A stretch of 64,000 nucleotides of DNA. It comes from Clostridia bacterium. GTDB lineage: Bacteria > Bacillota > Clostridia > Oscillospirales > Acutalibacteraceae. Shown piece by piece: positions 1 to 8,354 of this stretch (its first letter is position 1; every line of letters starts with the position of its first letter). A model generated the notes under the pieces. That model did no database searches, was not told where the DNA came from, and saw only the letters and a list, made by a program, of their open reading frames with translations. The position numbers were made by a program, and so were the translations under genes. The DNA is taken from the NCBI GenBank assembly GCA_017521925.1, contig JAFXBG010000008.1:1-64000 (forward strand). The letters run 5' to 3'.

Positions 1-2425
1 CCGTACACCCGATATCGAGCGTGTAGGTATTACAGCACGTCACGGCACATATTTCGAGATGCTTGGTAACTTCTCCTTTGGCGACTACTTTAAGCGTGAG
101 GCTACAGAGTGGGCTTGGGAGTTTTTTACCGAGGTTCTTAAGATGCCCAAGGAGCTTCTTTATGTTTCCGTTTATCAGGACGACGATGAGGCTTACGACA
201 TCTGGACAAAGGAAAGAGGCGTTGACCCTTCTCATATGGTTCGTATGGGTAAAGAGGATAACTTCTGGGAGCATGGTTCAGGCCCCTGCGGTCCCTGCTC
301 GGAGATTTATTTTGACCGTGGTCCTGAGAAAGGCTGCGGCTCACCTGACTGTAAGGTCGGCTGTGAGTGCGACCGCTTTGTAGAGGTATGGAACCTTGTT
401 TTCACTCAGTTTGAAAGCGACGGAAACGGCAACTACACACCCCTTGAGCATCCCAACATCGACACAGGTATGGGTCTTGAGCGTCTTGCTTGCGTAATGC
501 AGGGCGTAGACAACCTTTTCCTTGTAGATACAGTGCAGAATATTATGAAGCACATCTCTGAGATTACAGGTGTAGAGTACGGCAAGGACGATAAAAAGGA
601 TATTTCTTTACGAGTTATTACCGACCATATCCGCAGCACAACCTTTATGATTGGCGACGGTGTTATGCCTTCTAACGAAGGCAGAGGTTATGTTTTAAGA
701 CGACTTCTCCGTCGTGCCGCAAGGCACGGCAGACTTTTAGGATATAACAAGCCTTTCCTTTCTGAGGTTTGCTCCACAGTTATTAAAGAAAACGAAAGTG
801 CATACCCTGAGCTTAAGGAAAAGGAAGAGTTTATCAAGAAGCTTATCAGAGTTGAAGAAGATAACTTTGCCAAGACCATCGAGCAGGGTATGGCTATGAT
901 TGAGGATATCATCACAAGAGGTGATATAAAGACTCTTTCAGGTGAGGATACCTTCAAGCTTAACGATACCTTCGGTTTCCCTGTTGACCTTACAAAGGAA
1001 ATTCTTGCAGAAAAAGGCATCAAGGTTGATACCGAGCGTTTCTACGAGCTTTTAGCCGAGCAGAAGAAACGTTCCCGTGATGCAAGAAAAGACGCAGGTG
1101 CAGATGCATGGCTTTCCGACAGTGTTGACCTTGCAGATATTCCTGCTACAGAGTTTGTAGGCTATACAGAAACAGAGTGTGACGCAAAGGTTCTTGCTCT
1201 TGTTGTAAACGGTGAGCGTGAAAATGCCGCCGCAGAGGGTGACAAGGCAATTGTTGTTCTTGACAAAACTCCCTTCTATGCTGAAAGCGGCGGTCAGGTA
1301 GGCGACACAGGTATCATCAGAATCGGCGAAACCGAGTTTGAGGTTACAAATACAACCAAAGACCCTGCAGGTATATTTATGCACGCAGGTAAGGTGACAA
1401 AGGGCAGCTTTGCAGTAGATGACTGTGCAAAGGCATTTATCGACACTGAACGACGTGCTTCAATTATGCGTAACCACACAGCAGCTCACCTTTTACAGGC
1501 TGCATTAAGAAAGGTGCTTGGCAACCACGTTGAGCAGGCTGGTCAGCTTGTAACAGAGAGTTCTGTTCGTTTTGACTTTACTCATTTCTCTGCACTTACT
1601 GCTGCTGAAATGGCAGACGTAGAGGCAATGGTTAACGAAGAAATCTTAAAGGCTTATGATGTAACATCTCGTGAGATGCCTATTGACGAGGCAAAGAAGA
1701 TGGGTGCTATGGCACTTTTCGGCGAGAAATACGGCGATGTTGTGCGTGTTGTTAAGGCAGGCGACTTCTCCATCGAGCTTTGCGGCGGTACTCATGTTGA
1801 TAACACAGCTAAGCTTGGCCTTTTCAAAATCCGTCAGGAAGGTTCAGTTGCCGCAGGCGTAAGAAGAATTGATGCAGTGACAGGCACAGGTGTATTAAGA
1901 ATGCTTGAGAATGCTCTCTTCGAGATTGCAAGAGGTGCATCAGCACTTAAGATTAACTCTGCCAAGGAGTTAGGTGCAGGTTGCGAAAAGGTTGCTGAAG
2001 ACCTTAAAGCTAAGGACAAGAAGATTGCCGAGCTTGAGCAGAAGATGGTAGCTTACCAGATGGATGCTATCATTGATGAGGCTGAAGAAGTAAACGGTGT
2101 TAAAGTAATTGCCGAGAAATTTGAGGGCGTTGAGGGCGAAATGCTCAAGACAATGTGCCAGAGAGTTACAGACAAATCAGCATCTTCCGTAGTATTGCTT
2201 GCAAGTATCAACGGAGCTAAACTTACCTTTGCCTGTGCTGCAGGTAAAGATGTAATCGCCAAAGGCATTAAGGCGGGAGATCTTGTTAAGGCTGCTGCTC
2301 AGCTTACAGGCGGTAACGGCGGCGGTAAGCCCGATATGGCTATGGCAGGCGGTAAGGATACATCAAAGGTAGACGAGGCACTTGCTGCATTTATAAATTC
2401 AATTAAAGAAAAACTAGCAGGTTAA
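1..2425 (+). CDS. alaS: Alanyl-tRNA synthetase, 5' end missing (partial)
   Basis: The enzyme charges tRNA-Ala with alanine in the cytoplasm. The reading frame is open from the first bases of the window (visible residues begin RTPDIERVGITARHGTYFE before the first ATG at 59), so the gene starts upstream; compared with the usual ~870-880 residues, roughly 70 N-terminal residues are missing. Visible parts in order: the rest of the class II catalytic core (FGDYFK, GMGLERLA), the helical tRNA-recognition region, the editing domain with zinc ligands HTAAH and CGGTH, a coiled-coil stretch, and the C-Ala domain ending in a Gly-rich segment. The TAA stop lies inside a dispersed intergenic repeat (2420-2493). 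A strong terminator follows at 2511. Family assignment is very secure. Confidence 0.98.
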   Translation, partial: RTPDIERVGITARHGTYFEMLGNFSFGDYFKREATEWAWEFFTEVLKMPKELLYVSVYQDDDEAYDIWTKERGVDPSHMVRMGKEDNFWEHGSGPCGPCSEIYFDRGPEKGCGSPDCKVGCECDRFVEVWNLVFTQFESDGNGNYTPLEHPNIDTGMGLERLACVMQGVDNLFLVDTVQNIMKHISEITGVEYGKDDKKDISLRVITDHIRSTTFMIGDGVMPSNEGRGYVLRRLLRRAARHGRLLGYNKPFLSEVCSTVIKENESAYPELKEKEEFIKKLIRVEEDNFAKTIEQGMAMIEDIITRGDIKTLSGEDTFKLNDTFGFPVDLTKEILAEKGIKVDTERFYELLAEQKKRSRDARKDAGADAWLSDSVDLADIPATEFVGYTETECDAKVLALVVNGERENAAAEGDKAIVVLDKTPFYAESGGQVGDTGIIRIGETEFEVTNTTKDPAGIFMHAGKVTKGSFAVDDCAKAFIDTERRASIMRNHTAAHLLQAALRKVLGNHVEQAGQLVTESSVRFDFTHFSALTAAEMADVEAMVNEEILKAYDVTSREMPIDEAKKMGAMALFGEKYGDVVRVVKAGDFSIELCGGTHVDNTAKLGLFKIRQEGSVAAGVRRIDAVTGTGVLRMLENALFEIARGASALKINSAKELGAGCEKVAEDLKAKDKKIAELEQKMVAYQMDAIIDEAEEVNGVKVIAEKFEGVEGEMLKTMCQRVTDKSASSVVLLASINGAKLTFACAAGKDVIAKGIKAGDLVKAAAQLTGGNGGGKPDMAMAGGKDTSKVDEALAAFINSIKEKLAG

Positions 2426-2493
2426 CCACCTGCAGGGTAATTCGCCTTTGGAGAGGTTCAGATATCGGAAAAATTCTGCTGACGGCGGGTTAA
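2420..2493 (+). repeat. Dispersed ~75-bp intergenic repeat, copy A
   Basis: Begins GGTTAACCACCTGCAGGG and ends GACGGCGGGTTAA. The same element occurs inverted at 2681-2752 and 54994-55068 and directly at 16111-16186. Shared landmarks are a GTTAACCAC-like start, the block ATTCGCCTTTGGA, AGGTT, and a TAACGGCGGGTTAA-like end. This copy supplies the stop codon of alaS. Function unknown; a short non-autonomous or RNA-structured element is an inference. Confidence 0.7.
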
Positions 2494-2510
2494 AATATAA
2501 TTAAAAGTAA

Positions 2511-2545
2511 AGCCGAGGATTTTATTAAGTCCTCGGCTGTTTTTA
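2511..2545 (+). terminator. Rho-independent terminator of alaS
   Basis: Stem AGCCGAGGA / TCCTCGGCT (2511-2519 with 2530-2538) followed by GTTTTT. Perfect 9-bp stem with a T run, on the coding strand of alaS. Confidence 0.85.
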
Positions 2546-2548
2546 ATG

Positions 2549-2660
2549 AAATATTCTTTCAGAATATGAAATACGCAAGGCGTATGAAGTAACTGAGTTA
2601 TGAAGTATTTGCTACGCAAATATTAATGTTTCGGGAGCCGTGACGGCTCCCCTACAAATA
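2549..2660. repeat. Composite array of short hairpins
   Basis: Five short palindromes follow each other: AATATTCTTTCAGAATAT, ATACGCAAGGCGTAT, GTAACTGAGTTAT, ATATTTGCTACGCAAATATT and GGGAGCCGTGACGGCTCCC, the first four joined by GAAATA/GAAGTA-like spacers. No ORF with a ribosome site overlaps it. Together with the flanking ~75-bp repeats this fills most of the 2426-2848 gap between alaS and rpmB. Confidence 0.6.
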
Positions 2661-2680
2661 AGCATTTATATATTTTAATC

Positions 2681-2752
2681 AACCCGCCGTTAATGAAGGT
2701 TTTATTTAAAATTAACCTGTCCAAAGGCGAAATGCCTACCGTGGCTAACGGT
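2681..2752 (-). repeat. Dispersed ~75-bp intergenic repeat, copy C (inverted)
   Basis: On the minus strand it reads ACCGTTAGCCACGGTAGG ... TTCGCCTTTGGACAGGTT ... TTAACGGCGGGTT, matching copy A in landmark order and length. Copies A and C therefore form a large inverted pair around the alaS terminator and the hairpin array. Confidence 0.7.
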
Positions 2753-2756
2753 AAAT

Positions 2757-2785
2757 AAAAAAACCGAAGGTGTTAAACCTTCGGT
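2757..2785 (-). terminator. Terminator of rpmB
   Basis: Stem ACCGAAGGT / ACCTTCGGT (2763-2771 with 2777-2785), followed on the minus strand by a run of seven T. A second hairpin (2806-2832, CTTCAGCTTC / GAAGCTGAAG) lies between rpmB and this site. Confidence 0.75.
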
Positions 2786-2848
2786 CAAGTTTTTAATCAT
2801 ATGTGCTTCAGCTTCTGTAAAGGAAGCTGAAGCGATTTTTGATTAGGA

Positions 2849-3037
2849 TTAGATAGCTCTCTGTACCTTGCCTGAACGCAAGCAACGGGTGCAAGCATAA
2901 ACATGCTTGGGAGAACCGTCAACGATTGCTTTTACCCTCTGAACATTGGGCTTCCAAGTTCTGTTTGAGCGTCTGTGTGAGTGGGAAACCTTGATGCCGA
3001 ATTTAACATCTTTGCCACAGAAATCACATTTTGCCAT
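2849..3037 (-). CDS. rpmB: 50S ribosomal protein L28 (zinc-finger form)
   Basis: A 62-residue large-subunit ribosomal protein starting MAKCDFCGKD. It has two Cys pairs, CDFC at residues 4-7 and CTRC near residue 50, the zinc-binding C+ form common in Clostridia. The start at 3037 is chosen because a perfect SD on the minus strand (AAGGAGGTG) sits just upstream; a longer frame to 3124 would add an N-terminal extension not seen in the family and would run into the promoter. It is a monocistronic gene facing alaS, with its own promoter and terminator. Confidence 0.95.
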   Translation of the reverse strand: MAKCDFCGKDVKFGIKVSHSHRRSNRTWKPNVQRVKAIVDGSPKHVYACTRCLRSGKVQRAI

Positions 3038-3083
3038 GCGTTTGCACCTCCTTAAAAGGCATAATTTCTTTTGTAACTCTGTT

Positions 3084-3112
3084 ATAATAACAGAAAATAA
3101 AATAAAATGCAA
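3084..3112 (-). promoter_or_regulatory. Predicted sigma-A promoter of rpmB
   Basis: Minus-strand TTGCAT, 17-base spacer, TATTAT, about 45 bases upstream of the rpmB start. Confidence 0.55.
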
Positions 3113-3133
3113 GAGTTTTTTCAAAAAGTTTTC

Positions 3134-3162
3134 TTGTTTTTTTCTGAGAGTTATTATATAAT
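3134..3162 (+). promoter_or_regulatory. Predicted sigma-A promoter of the M50-scpA-scpB run
   Basis: TTGTTT, 17-base spacer, TATAAT, about 75 bases ahead of the M50 protease start. It is divergent from the rpmB promoter. Confidence 0.5.
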
Positions 3163-3237
3163 TACTCTGTAATAGTTTATTTACTTTAAAATCGGGTAGT
3201 TTTTGCCGCCCGTTTTACCATTAATTCAGGTGATTTT

Positions 3238-3927
3238 ATGTTATTTCAGCTTTTGCGAGGCTCTCTTACTTTTGAGGGTGTAATAATTAATATTTTAGTA
3301 ATACTTTTTGTTGTGTTTCTTATTCTGCCTATTCACGAGTTTGCTCATGCTGGTGCAGCGTATCTTTTAGGTGATAAGGCGATTAAGTACAGAGGCAGAC
3401 TCACCTTTAACCCTTTGGCTCACGTAGACCCTTTAGGAGCATTATGCTTGCTTTTGTTCGGTTTTGGTTGGGCAAGGCCTGTTCCCATTGACCCCAGAAA
3501 TTTCAAGAATCCTAAGACAGGCATGGCTCTGTCTGCGTTGGCAGGTCCTATGTCTAACCTTATCTGCGGTTTGCTTTCGGGTATCGGGATTTTTGCTATA
3601 GTACACTTCGCACCTCAGATGTTTTCTAATGATTTAGGTTTTTATTTTATACTGTTTCTTTTTAACTTCCTGGCTATCAATGTGTCTTTGGCGGTGTTTA
3701 ACCTTATTCCTTTTCCGCCTTTAGACGGCAGTAAGATTATGTACGCGTTTTTACCTGACAGTGCAGTAAACTTTATGTATAAAATTGAGCGTTATTCTTT
3801 TATTCTTATTTACGCAGTTATTATTCTTTTCTCACGGTCCGGACTTCTTGATATTATCGACAATTTCTTTATGAGGCTTTGCCTTTTGAATGACCCTATG
3901 TGTCTTTATATTTTTGGCATAGGCTGA
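3238..3927 (+). CDS. Site-2 protease family (M50B) membrane metalloprotease
   Basis: A 229-residue membrane protein resembling the short bacterial site-2 proteases that cut substrates within the membrane. Visible signs are the zinc motif HEFAHA near residue 33 (HExxH type), the segment NPLAHVDPLG, a second Gly/Pro-rich membrane motif ALAGPMSN, and FPPLDGSK near residue 160, matching the DG motif that supplies the third zinc ligand. At least four hydrophobic segments are evident. It lies directly upstream of scpA with a 23-base gap to the scpA GTG, an arrangement common in Clostridia. The substrate is unknown. The ATG at 3238 follows CAGGTG, a weak ribosome site. Confidence 0.88.
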   Translation: MLFQLLRGSLTFEGVIINILVILFVVFLILPIHEFAHAGAAYLLGDKAIKYRGRLTFNPLAHVDPLGALCLLLFGFGWARPVPIDPRNFKNPKTGMALSALAGPMSNLICGLLSGIGIFAIVHFAPQMFSNDLGFYFILFLFNFLAINVSLAVFNLIPFPPLDGSKIMYAFLPDSAVNFMYKIERYSFILIYAVIILFSRSGLLDIIDNFFMRLCLLNDPMCLYIFGIG

Positions 3928-3959
3928 TAAATTGCTTTTATTTTTAGGAGGTGACTTCC

Positions 3960-4685
3960 TTGGCAGAAATTAACACACAACTTAATTACAAACTGGATGC
4001 CTTTGAAGGTCCTCTTGATTTGCTTTTGCTTCTTATTTCCAAAAACAAAATTGATATTTACGACATTAAGATTTCCTTGCTTTTGGACCAGTATCTGGAA
4101 CAGATTGGTAAGATGGAAGAGCAGGATATGGACATTGCCTCTGAGTTCTTAGAAATGGCAAGCCGACTTGTTTATATCAAATCCGTAATGCTTCTGCCAA
4201 AATATGAGGAAGAGGCTCAGGAACTTAAAAGAGAACTTCAGGGTCAGCTTATTGAATATCAGCAGTGCAGAGAGGTGGCGGCTAAGCTTTCTACAATGTA
4301 TAGCTTTGACACTTTCTGGCGTTTACCTTCACCTGTGGATTATGACCTTACATATAACAGAATTCATCCTTCAATGGATATTGCAAAAGCCTACACAACT
4401 GCTGTTGGCAGAGGCAAGCGTAAGCTGCCTCCTCCAAAAGAGGCTTTCTCGGGAATTGTGGAGAGGAAGATTATTTCCGTTAACTCCCGTATCATCCGTG
4501 TTATGCGTCGCTTATGGCGTAAAAAAAACGTAAGCTATTCGGCACTTTTTGATGCCTGCGACGGCAAAAGCGATTTGGTGGCAACCTTTTTGGCAGTTTT
4601 AGAGCTTGTAAAAGGCAAACGTGTTGTTATTGACGGCGATGGCGACACAGCGGTTGTGCGAATGTTGGAGGAACATAAAAAATGA
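3960..4685 (+). CDS. scpA: Segregation and condensation protein A
   Basis: Kleisin subunit of the SMC-ScpA-ScpB condensin that organises and segregates the chromosome. The start of the 241-residue product, YKLDAFEGPLDLLL, is the ScpA signature, followed by the helical SMC-head-binding region and a C-terminal winged helix. I prefer the TTG at 3960 because AGGAGG lies at 3947-3952 with proper spacing; the in-frame GTG at 3951 is part of that ribosome site. The stop overlaps the scpB start (ATGA), so the two are translationally coupled. Confidence 0.95.
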   Translation: MAEINTQLNYKLDAFEGPLDLLLLLISKNKIDIYDIKISLLLDQYLEQIGKMEEQDMDIASEFLEMASRLVYIKSVMLLPKYEEEAQELKRELQGQLIEYQQCREVAAKLSTMYSFDTFWRLPSPVDYDLTYNRIHPSMDIAKAYTTAVGRGKRKLPPPKEAFSGIVERKIISVNSRIIRVMRRLWRKKNVSYSALFDACDGKSDLVATFLAVLELVKGKRVVIDGDGDTAVVRMLEEHKK

Positions 4686-5329
4686 GTGACAGAAATTTTA
4701 AATGTGCGATAGAAGCTATTTTGTTTGCAAGCGGTGACTCCGTGTCTACAGACAGAATTGCTACAGCTCTGGAGCTTACAAAAAAAGAGGCCGAAAAGCT
4801 TACTGAGGAGCTTATGGCTGAATATATGGCGGCTCAGCGTGGTATAACAATTATAAAGCTTGACGGTGCTTATCAGATGGTAAGTGTTAAAGAGTACGCC
4901 AAGGAAATCCGTACGGTTATGGATTTAAGACGTAACACTCCTCTTTCTCAGGCGGCTTTGGAGGTTTTGGCTGTAATTGCTTACAACCAGCCTGTTACCA
5001 AGGCTTTTGTTGAGCAGGTCAGAGGTGTTGACTGCTCGGGTGTAATCGGCAGCTTGACCACCAAGGACTTAATCGAAGAAAAGGGAAGGCTTGAGCTTCC
5101 CGGCAGACCTCTTATATATGGTACTACCGAAAACTTCTTAAGATGTTTTTCTCTTAGCAGTATTGATGATTTGCCCGACCCACCCGAAAAGGTTAACCCG
5201 GACGGTGAGACTGAGGAAGAAACCACAGAAGAGGACAACGGCCAGCTCAGTATTTTTGATGCACAGCAAAATGATGAAGTAATCACAGCCACCGCTGAGG
5301 AAATTGTTGCAGAGGCTACATCTGACTAA
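4682..5329 (+). CDS. scpB: Segregation and condensation protein B
   Basis: Winged-helix partner that dimerises and binds ScpA in the condensin complex. The 215-residue protein begins with the family pattern CAIEAILFASGDSV and carries the conserved segment AALEVLAVIAYNQPVTK and GRPLIYGTT. After about residue 165 it has an acidic, low-complexity tail (Glu/Thr/Asp-rich) that is typical of variable ScpB C-termini. It overlaps scpA by four bases (ATGA). Confidence 0.95.
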   Translation: MSDRNFKCAIEAILFASGDSVSTDRIATALELTKKEAEKLTEELMAEYMAAQRGITIIKLDGAYQMVSVKEYAKEIRTVMDLRRNTPLSQAALEVLAVIAYNQPVTKAFVEQVRGVDCSGVIGSLTTKDLIEEKGRLELPGRPLIYGTTENFLRCFSLSSIDDLPDPPEKVNPDGETEEETTEEDNGQLSIFDAQQNDEVITATAEEIVAEATSD

Positions 5330-5351
5330 ACTCCGAGGGAAGTGACTATCT

Positions 5352-6017
5352 TTGACAGCTTTATATATAGTTTTAGGGGTAGTCGCCTTTATAGCCCTTG
5401 TTGTGGGACTTATAAATGTACCCCTGAGAGTGAAAGCAAGTTTCAGTGATTCTGATAATAAAGTAAGGCTTTCGGTACATTATTTGTGGTTTAAGTATGT
5501 GCTTCTGCCTGACGAGGAATCCAACAAATACCTTAAGGAAGAGAAGCTTCTGAAAAAAGGCAAAGAGCTTAAGTACGACGAGGATGCAACCTTGGAGGGC
5601 ATCTTAGAGAACAAAGGTGTTTTGGGTTTTCTTGAGGTGTTGAAGCTTAGTATCCAAAACACGTGGAACTTACTTAAAAGCTTTATTCAGGTAGCGACAA
5701 TAAAGGACTTAAATGTCAATATGAACATAGTAGGCGAGGATGCCGCCGACACGGCAATTATCTACGGCTACGTTAATTCAGTTATTTATCCCATTGTGGG
5801 TGCTGTTGTAAGCAATGCCCGTGATGTGAAAAAATATAATGTAAACTTAAATGCAGATTTCAGCGAGGGAGCTGATTCCTCTATTGATGCCAACATTTTG
5901 GCTACAATTAAAATAACCAAAGCGGTTATGGTAATTGCTGAGCATGGTGTTGAGGCTGAAAACCTGCTTATTACTCTGGGTAAAAACCCAAAACACGCAA
6001 AGGAGAATTCAAAATGA
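5352..6017 (+). CDS. DUF2953 domain membrane-anchored protein
   Basis: A 221-residue protein with one N-terminal membrane segment (residues 1-22) and a soluble domain that resembles DUF2953, a family of unknown function usually found between scpB and the GerW/YtfJ gene in Clostridia and Bacilli. TTG start at 5352, preceded by GAGGGAAGTG. It overlaps gerW by four bases (ATGA at 6014-6017), so the two are probably co-translated. The context suggests a sporulation link, but no activity can be read from the sequence. Confidence 0.8.
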   Translation: MTALYIVLGVVAFIALVVGLINVPLRVKASFSDSDNKVRLSVHYLWFKYVLLPDEESNKYLKEEKLLKKGKELKYDEDATLEGILENKGVLGFLEVLKLSIQNTWNLLKSFIQVATIKDLNVNMNIVGEDAADTAIIYGYVNSVIYPIVGAVVSNARDVKKYNVNLNADFSEGADSSIDANILATIKITKAVMVIAEHGVEAENLLITLGKNPKHAKENSK

Positions 6018-6433
6018 GTGAACATCCCATTAATGGACTTATGGACACAACTTTAGAAAAAATCAAGCAGATGGTTGACGTTAACACAATTATCGGCAAT
6101 CCTATTACTTCTCCCGACGGCACAGTGATTATTCCTGTGTCAAAGGTAAGCTACGGTTTTGCTTCAGGCGGCTCTGATATCCGCCCCAAAACAGCTAACG
6201 CTCAGCCTGCTTTCGGCGGCGGCTCAGGTGCCGGTGTTACAATCCGCCCTGTAGGCTTTCTTTCTATTTATAAAGGCGACGTTAAGTTTATTTCTGTTGA
6301 TAAGTACGACGGTCCTGTAGACAGGATTGTGGGTATGGTTCCTGAAATGTTTGACAAGGTTAAGGAGCTTTTCAATAAGGACAAAAAGGAAAGCAAGGAA
6401 GCTGCCGAAATTGCTGACGACGAAATTTTTTAA
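6014..6433 (+). CDS. gerW: GerW/YtfJ family sporulation protein
   Basis: A 139-residue protein of the GerW (YtfJ) family, which in Bacillus is a spore protein needed for germination. The family pattern is clear: MDTTLEKIKQMVDVNTIIG, followed by a conserved TVIIPVSKVSYGFASGGSD block and a Gly-rich loop (GGGSGAG) before ITIRPVGFL-like strands. Its presence suggests a spore-former. It is translationally coupled to the DUF2953 gene and ends just before a terminator that also holds the ribosome site of the next gene. Confidence 0.92.
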   Translation: MSEHPINGLMDTTLEKIKQMVDVNTIIGNPITSPDGTVIIPVSKVSYGFASGGSDIRPKTANAQPAFGGGSGAGVTIRPVGFLSIYKGDVKFISVDKYDGPVDRIVGMVPEMFDKVKELFNKDKKESKEAAEIADDEIF

Positions 6434-6445
6434 GTAATAAATAAT

Positions 6446-6478
6446 ACACCCCTGCATAAAAATTACAGGGGTGTTTTT
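6446..6478 (+). terminator. Terminator of the scp-gerW run, overlapping the next SD
   Basis: Perfect 9-bp stem ACACCCCTG / CAGGGGTGT (6446-6454 with 6466-6474) followed by TTTTT. The ATG of the next gene starts at 6479, right after the T run, so the 3' arm (AGGGGTG) doubles as its only plausible ribosome site. Confidence 0.8.
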
Positions 6479-7597
6479 ATGAAAAAAGCGGTTTCTTTTA
6501 TTTTATGTTTTGTGTTGGGCTTTGGTTTTTTTGCTTTTAAAGCTGATGCCTTAGGTACTTCGGCTCAAGCACATATTCTTATGGATGCTGATAGTGGGAT
6601 AATTCTGTCACAGAATAATGAAAACACGAAAATGAAGATGGCAAGTACCACAAAGATTATGACAACTTTACTTGCTTTAGAAGAAGCCGAAAAAAAGGAT
6701 AAAGTGGTTACATTTACTGAAGATATGATTGCTGAGGGAAGCTCTATGTATCTTCAGGTAGGGGACAAAGTAAGGCTTTCTGACCTTGCAAAAGGTATGA
6801 TGATGGCATCGGGTAACGATGCCGCCAACGCTACCGCCCTGACTTTAAGCAAAAGCTTTGAGGAGTTTGCAATTCTTATGAACGCGAGGGCAGAGAGAAT
6901 CGGTATGAAAAATACCAATTTCGTAACACCTAGCGGTCTTGATGACGATAACCATTATTCCACTGCTTTTGATATGGCTCTTTTAATGGCGGAAGCTATT
7001 AAAAACGAAGATTTTTGTAAGATATCGGCTTCTAAAGAAGAAAAGATAGAGTTTGTTTATCCTGAGGGAAAGATTAGTACCTACCCGAATCACAACCGAC
7101 TTTTAAGTATCTACAAATACAGTACAGGAGGTAAAACGGGGTACACCCGGGCAGCGGGCAGATGTTTAGTCAGCTCAGCCGAAAAGGATGGAGTAACCCT
7201 TATTGCGGTTACCCTTAATGCCTCTGATGATTGGAATGACCATAAAGCTTTATACGAATATGGTTTTTCTTTGTATACTCAGATAGAGCCTGAGAATAAC
7301 AGAATTTTTAACATAAGGGTTTCAGGCGGTGAAGAGGATTTCTTAACGGCAAGTGCTGACGAAGATACCCCATTTAGCGTGCCTGCAAACCGAATAAATG
7401 ATATTGAAAAAAAGATTTATTTGCCTTCCTTTGTTTTTGCTCCTGTAAGTGAGAGTGACATTGTAGGCAAAATTACATATACACTTGACGGCAAGGAGTT
7501 AAAGACTACATATATAAAAGCAGATAGCTCTGTTGCCGAAAAACCACAGCCTAATTTATTTATTAGGATATTTAATGCGATTTTTAGTAGGGAATGA
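6479..7597 (+). CDS. dacF: D-alanyl-D-alanine carboxypeptidase (S11, DacF-like)
   Basis: A low-molecular-weight penicillin-binding protein that trims the terminal D-Ala from peptidoglycan stem peptides outside the membrane. It has 372 residues: signal peptide 1-24, then the three active-site motifs STTK (56-59, nucleophile Ser56), SGN (111-113) and KTG (219-221). A C-terminal beta domain follows, and the end (NLFIRIFNAIF) forms an amphipathic helix of the kind used for membrane attachment. The start sits immediately behind the terminator of the upstream genes. Whether it is the sporulation DacF or the vegetative DacA type cannot be told from sequence alone. Confidence 0.9.
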   Translation: MKKAVSFILCFVLGFGFFAFKADALGTSAQAHILMDADSGIILSQNNENTKMKMASTTKIMTTLLALEEAEKKDKVVTFTEDMIAEGSSMYLQVGDKVRLSDLAKGMMMASGNDAANATALTLSKSFEEFAILMNARAERIGMKNTNFVTPSGLDDDNHYSTAFDMALLMAEAIKNEDFCKISASKEEKIEFVYPEGKISTYPNHNRLLSIYKYSTGGKTGYTRAAGRCLVSSAEKDGVTLIAVTLNASDDWNDHKALYEYGFSLYTQIEPENNRIFNIRVSGGEEDFLTASADEDTPFSVPANRINDIEKKIYLPSFVFAPVSESDIVGKITYTLDGKELKTTYIKADSSVAEKPQPNLFIRIFNAIFSRE

Positions 7598-7603
7598 TAA
7601 AGT

Positions 7604-8347
7604 ATGGCTTTAGTACGACTTCAGAAAATGCTGGCAGACTGCGGAGTTGCCTCCAGAAGAAAAAGCGAAGAGCTGATTAACGCAGGCTCTGTAAAAGTAA
7701 ACGGCAGAATTGCACAGATTGGCGACAAGGTAGACCCTTACAAAGATAAGGTTTTTGTCAACGGCAAACGTGTTACTGCTGCCTCAAAACCCAGACACAG
7801 ATATATTATGCTTCACAAACCTCGCGGTTTTATTACCACAATGAGCGACGAGCGTGGCAGACGTTGTGTTGCTGAGCTTATAAAGGATATTCCCGAAAGG
7901 GTTTACCCTGTAGGCAGGCTTGACAAAGACAGCGAGGGTATGCTTCTCTTTACCAATGACGGCGAATTTGCAAACCTTATAACTCATCCTAAAAAGGATA
8001 TCTACAAGGTTTACCGTGTTACAATCCGCCCGGGTATTACAGAAGAGCAGATTGTTACCTTTGAAACGGGTATGATGCTTGACGGCAGAAAAACTGCTCC
8101 TGCAGAAGTAAGAGTTGTAAAAAAAGAAGAGGGCAGAACAGTTCTTGAAATAGTTTTAAGAGAAGGCAGAAACCGTCAGATAAGACGTATGTGCGAAATG
8201 TTAGGTTTAGAGGTAGCGAGACTTAAAAGAGTAGCCATAGGTCAGGTTAAGCTGGGTATGCTAAAGCAGGGCGACTGGCGTGACCTTACTCCTGAAGAAG
8301 TCAAGAAGTTAACCGCTGACCCCAATCCCTCAAGACATATTAGGTGA
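7604..8347 (+). CDS. rluB: rRNA pseudouridine synthase, RsuA/RluB family
   Basis: Modifies a uridine of 23S rRNA (or 16S if RsuA-like). The 247-residue protein has an N-terminal S4 RNA-binding domain (RLQKMLADCGVASRRKSE, residues 4-21) and the catalytic block GRLDKDSEGMLLFTNDG with the catalytic Asp, followed by the family motif EGRNRQIRRMCE. Six bases separate it from the carboxypeptidase stop, so it is in the same run. Length and the RluB-like RRMCEMLG segment favour RluB. Confidence 0.92.
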   Translation: MALVRLQKMLADCGVASRRKSEELINAGSVKVNGRIAQIGDKVDPYKDKVFVNGKRVTAASKPRHRYIMLHKPRGFITTMSDERGRRCVAELIKDIPERVYPVGRLDKDSEGMLLFTNDGEFANLITHPKKDIYKVYRVTIRPGITEEQIVTFETGMMLDGRKTAPAEVRVVKKEEGRTVLEIVLREGRNRQIRRMCEMLGLEVARLKRVAIGQVKLGMLKQGDWRDLTPEEVKKLTADPNPSRHIR

Positions 8348-8354
8348 GGTAGCT

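Noticed and set aside
2806..2840. Hairpin CTTCAGCTTC/GAAGCTGAAG as plus-strand terminator
   Set aside because: It has a T run on the plus strand, but no plus-strand gene ends there; the better rpmB terminator is at 2757-2785. It is probably part of the structured gap.
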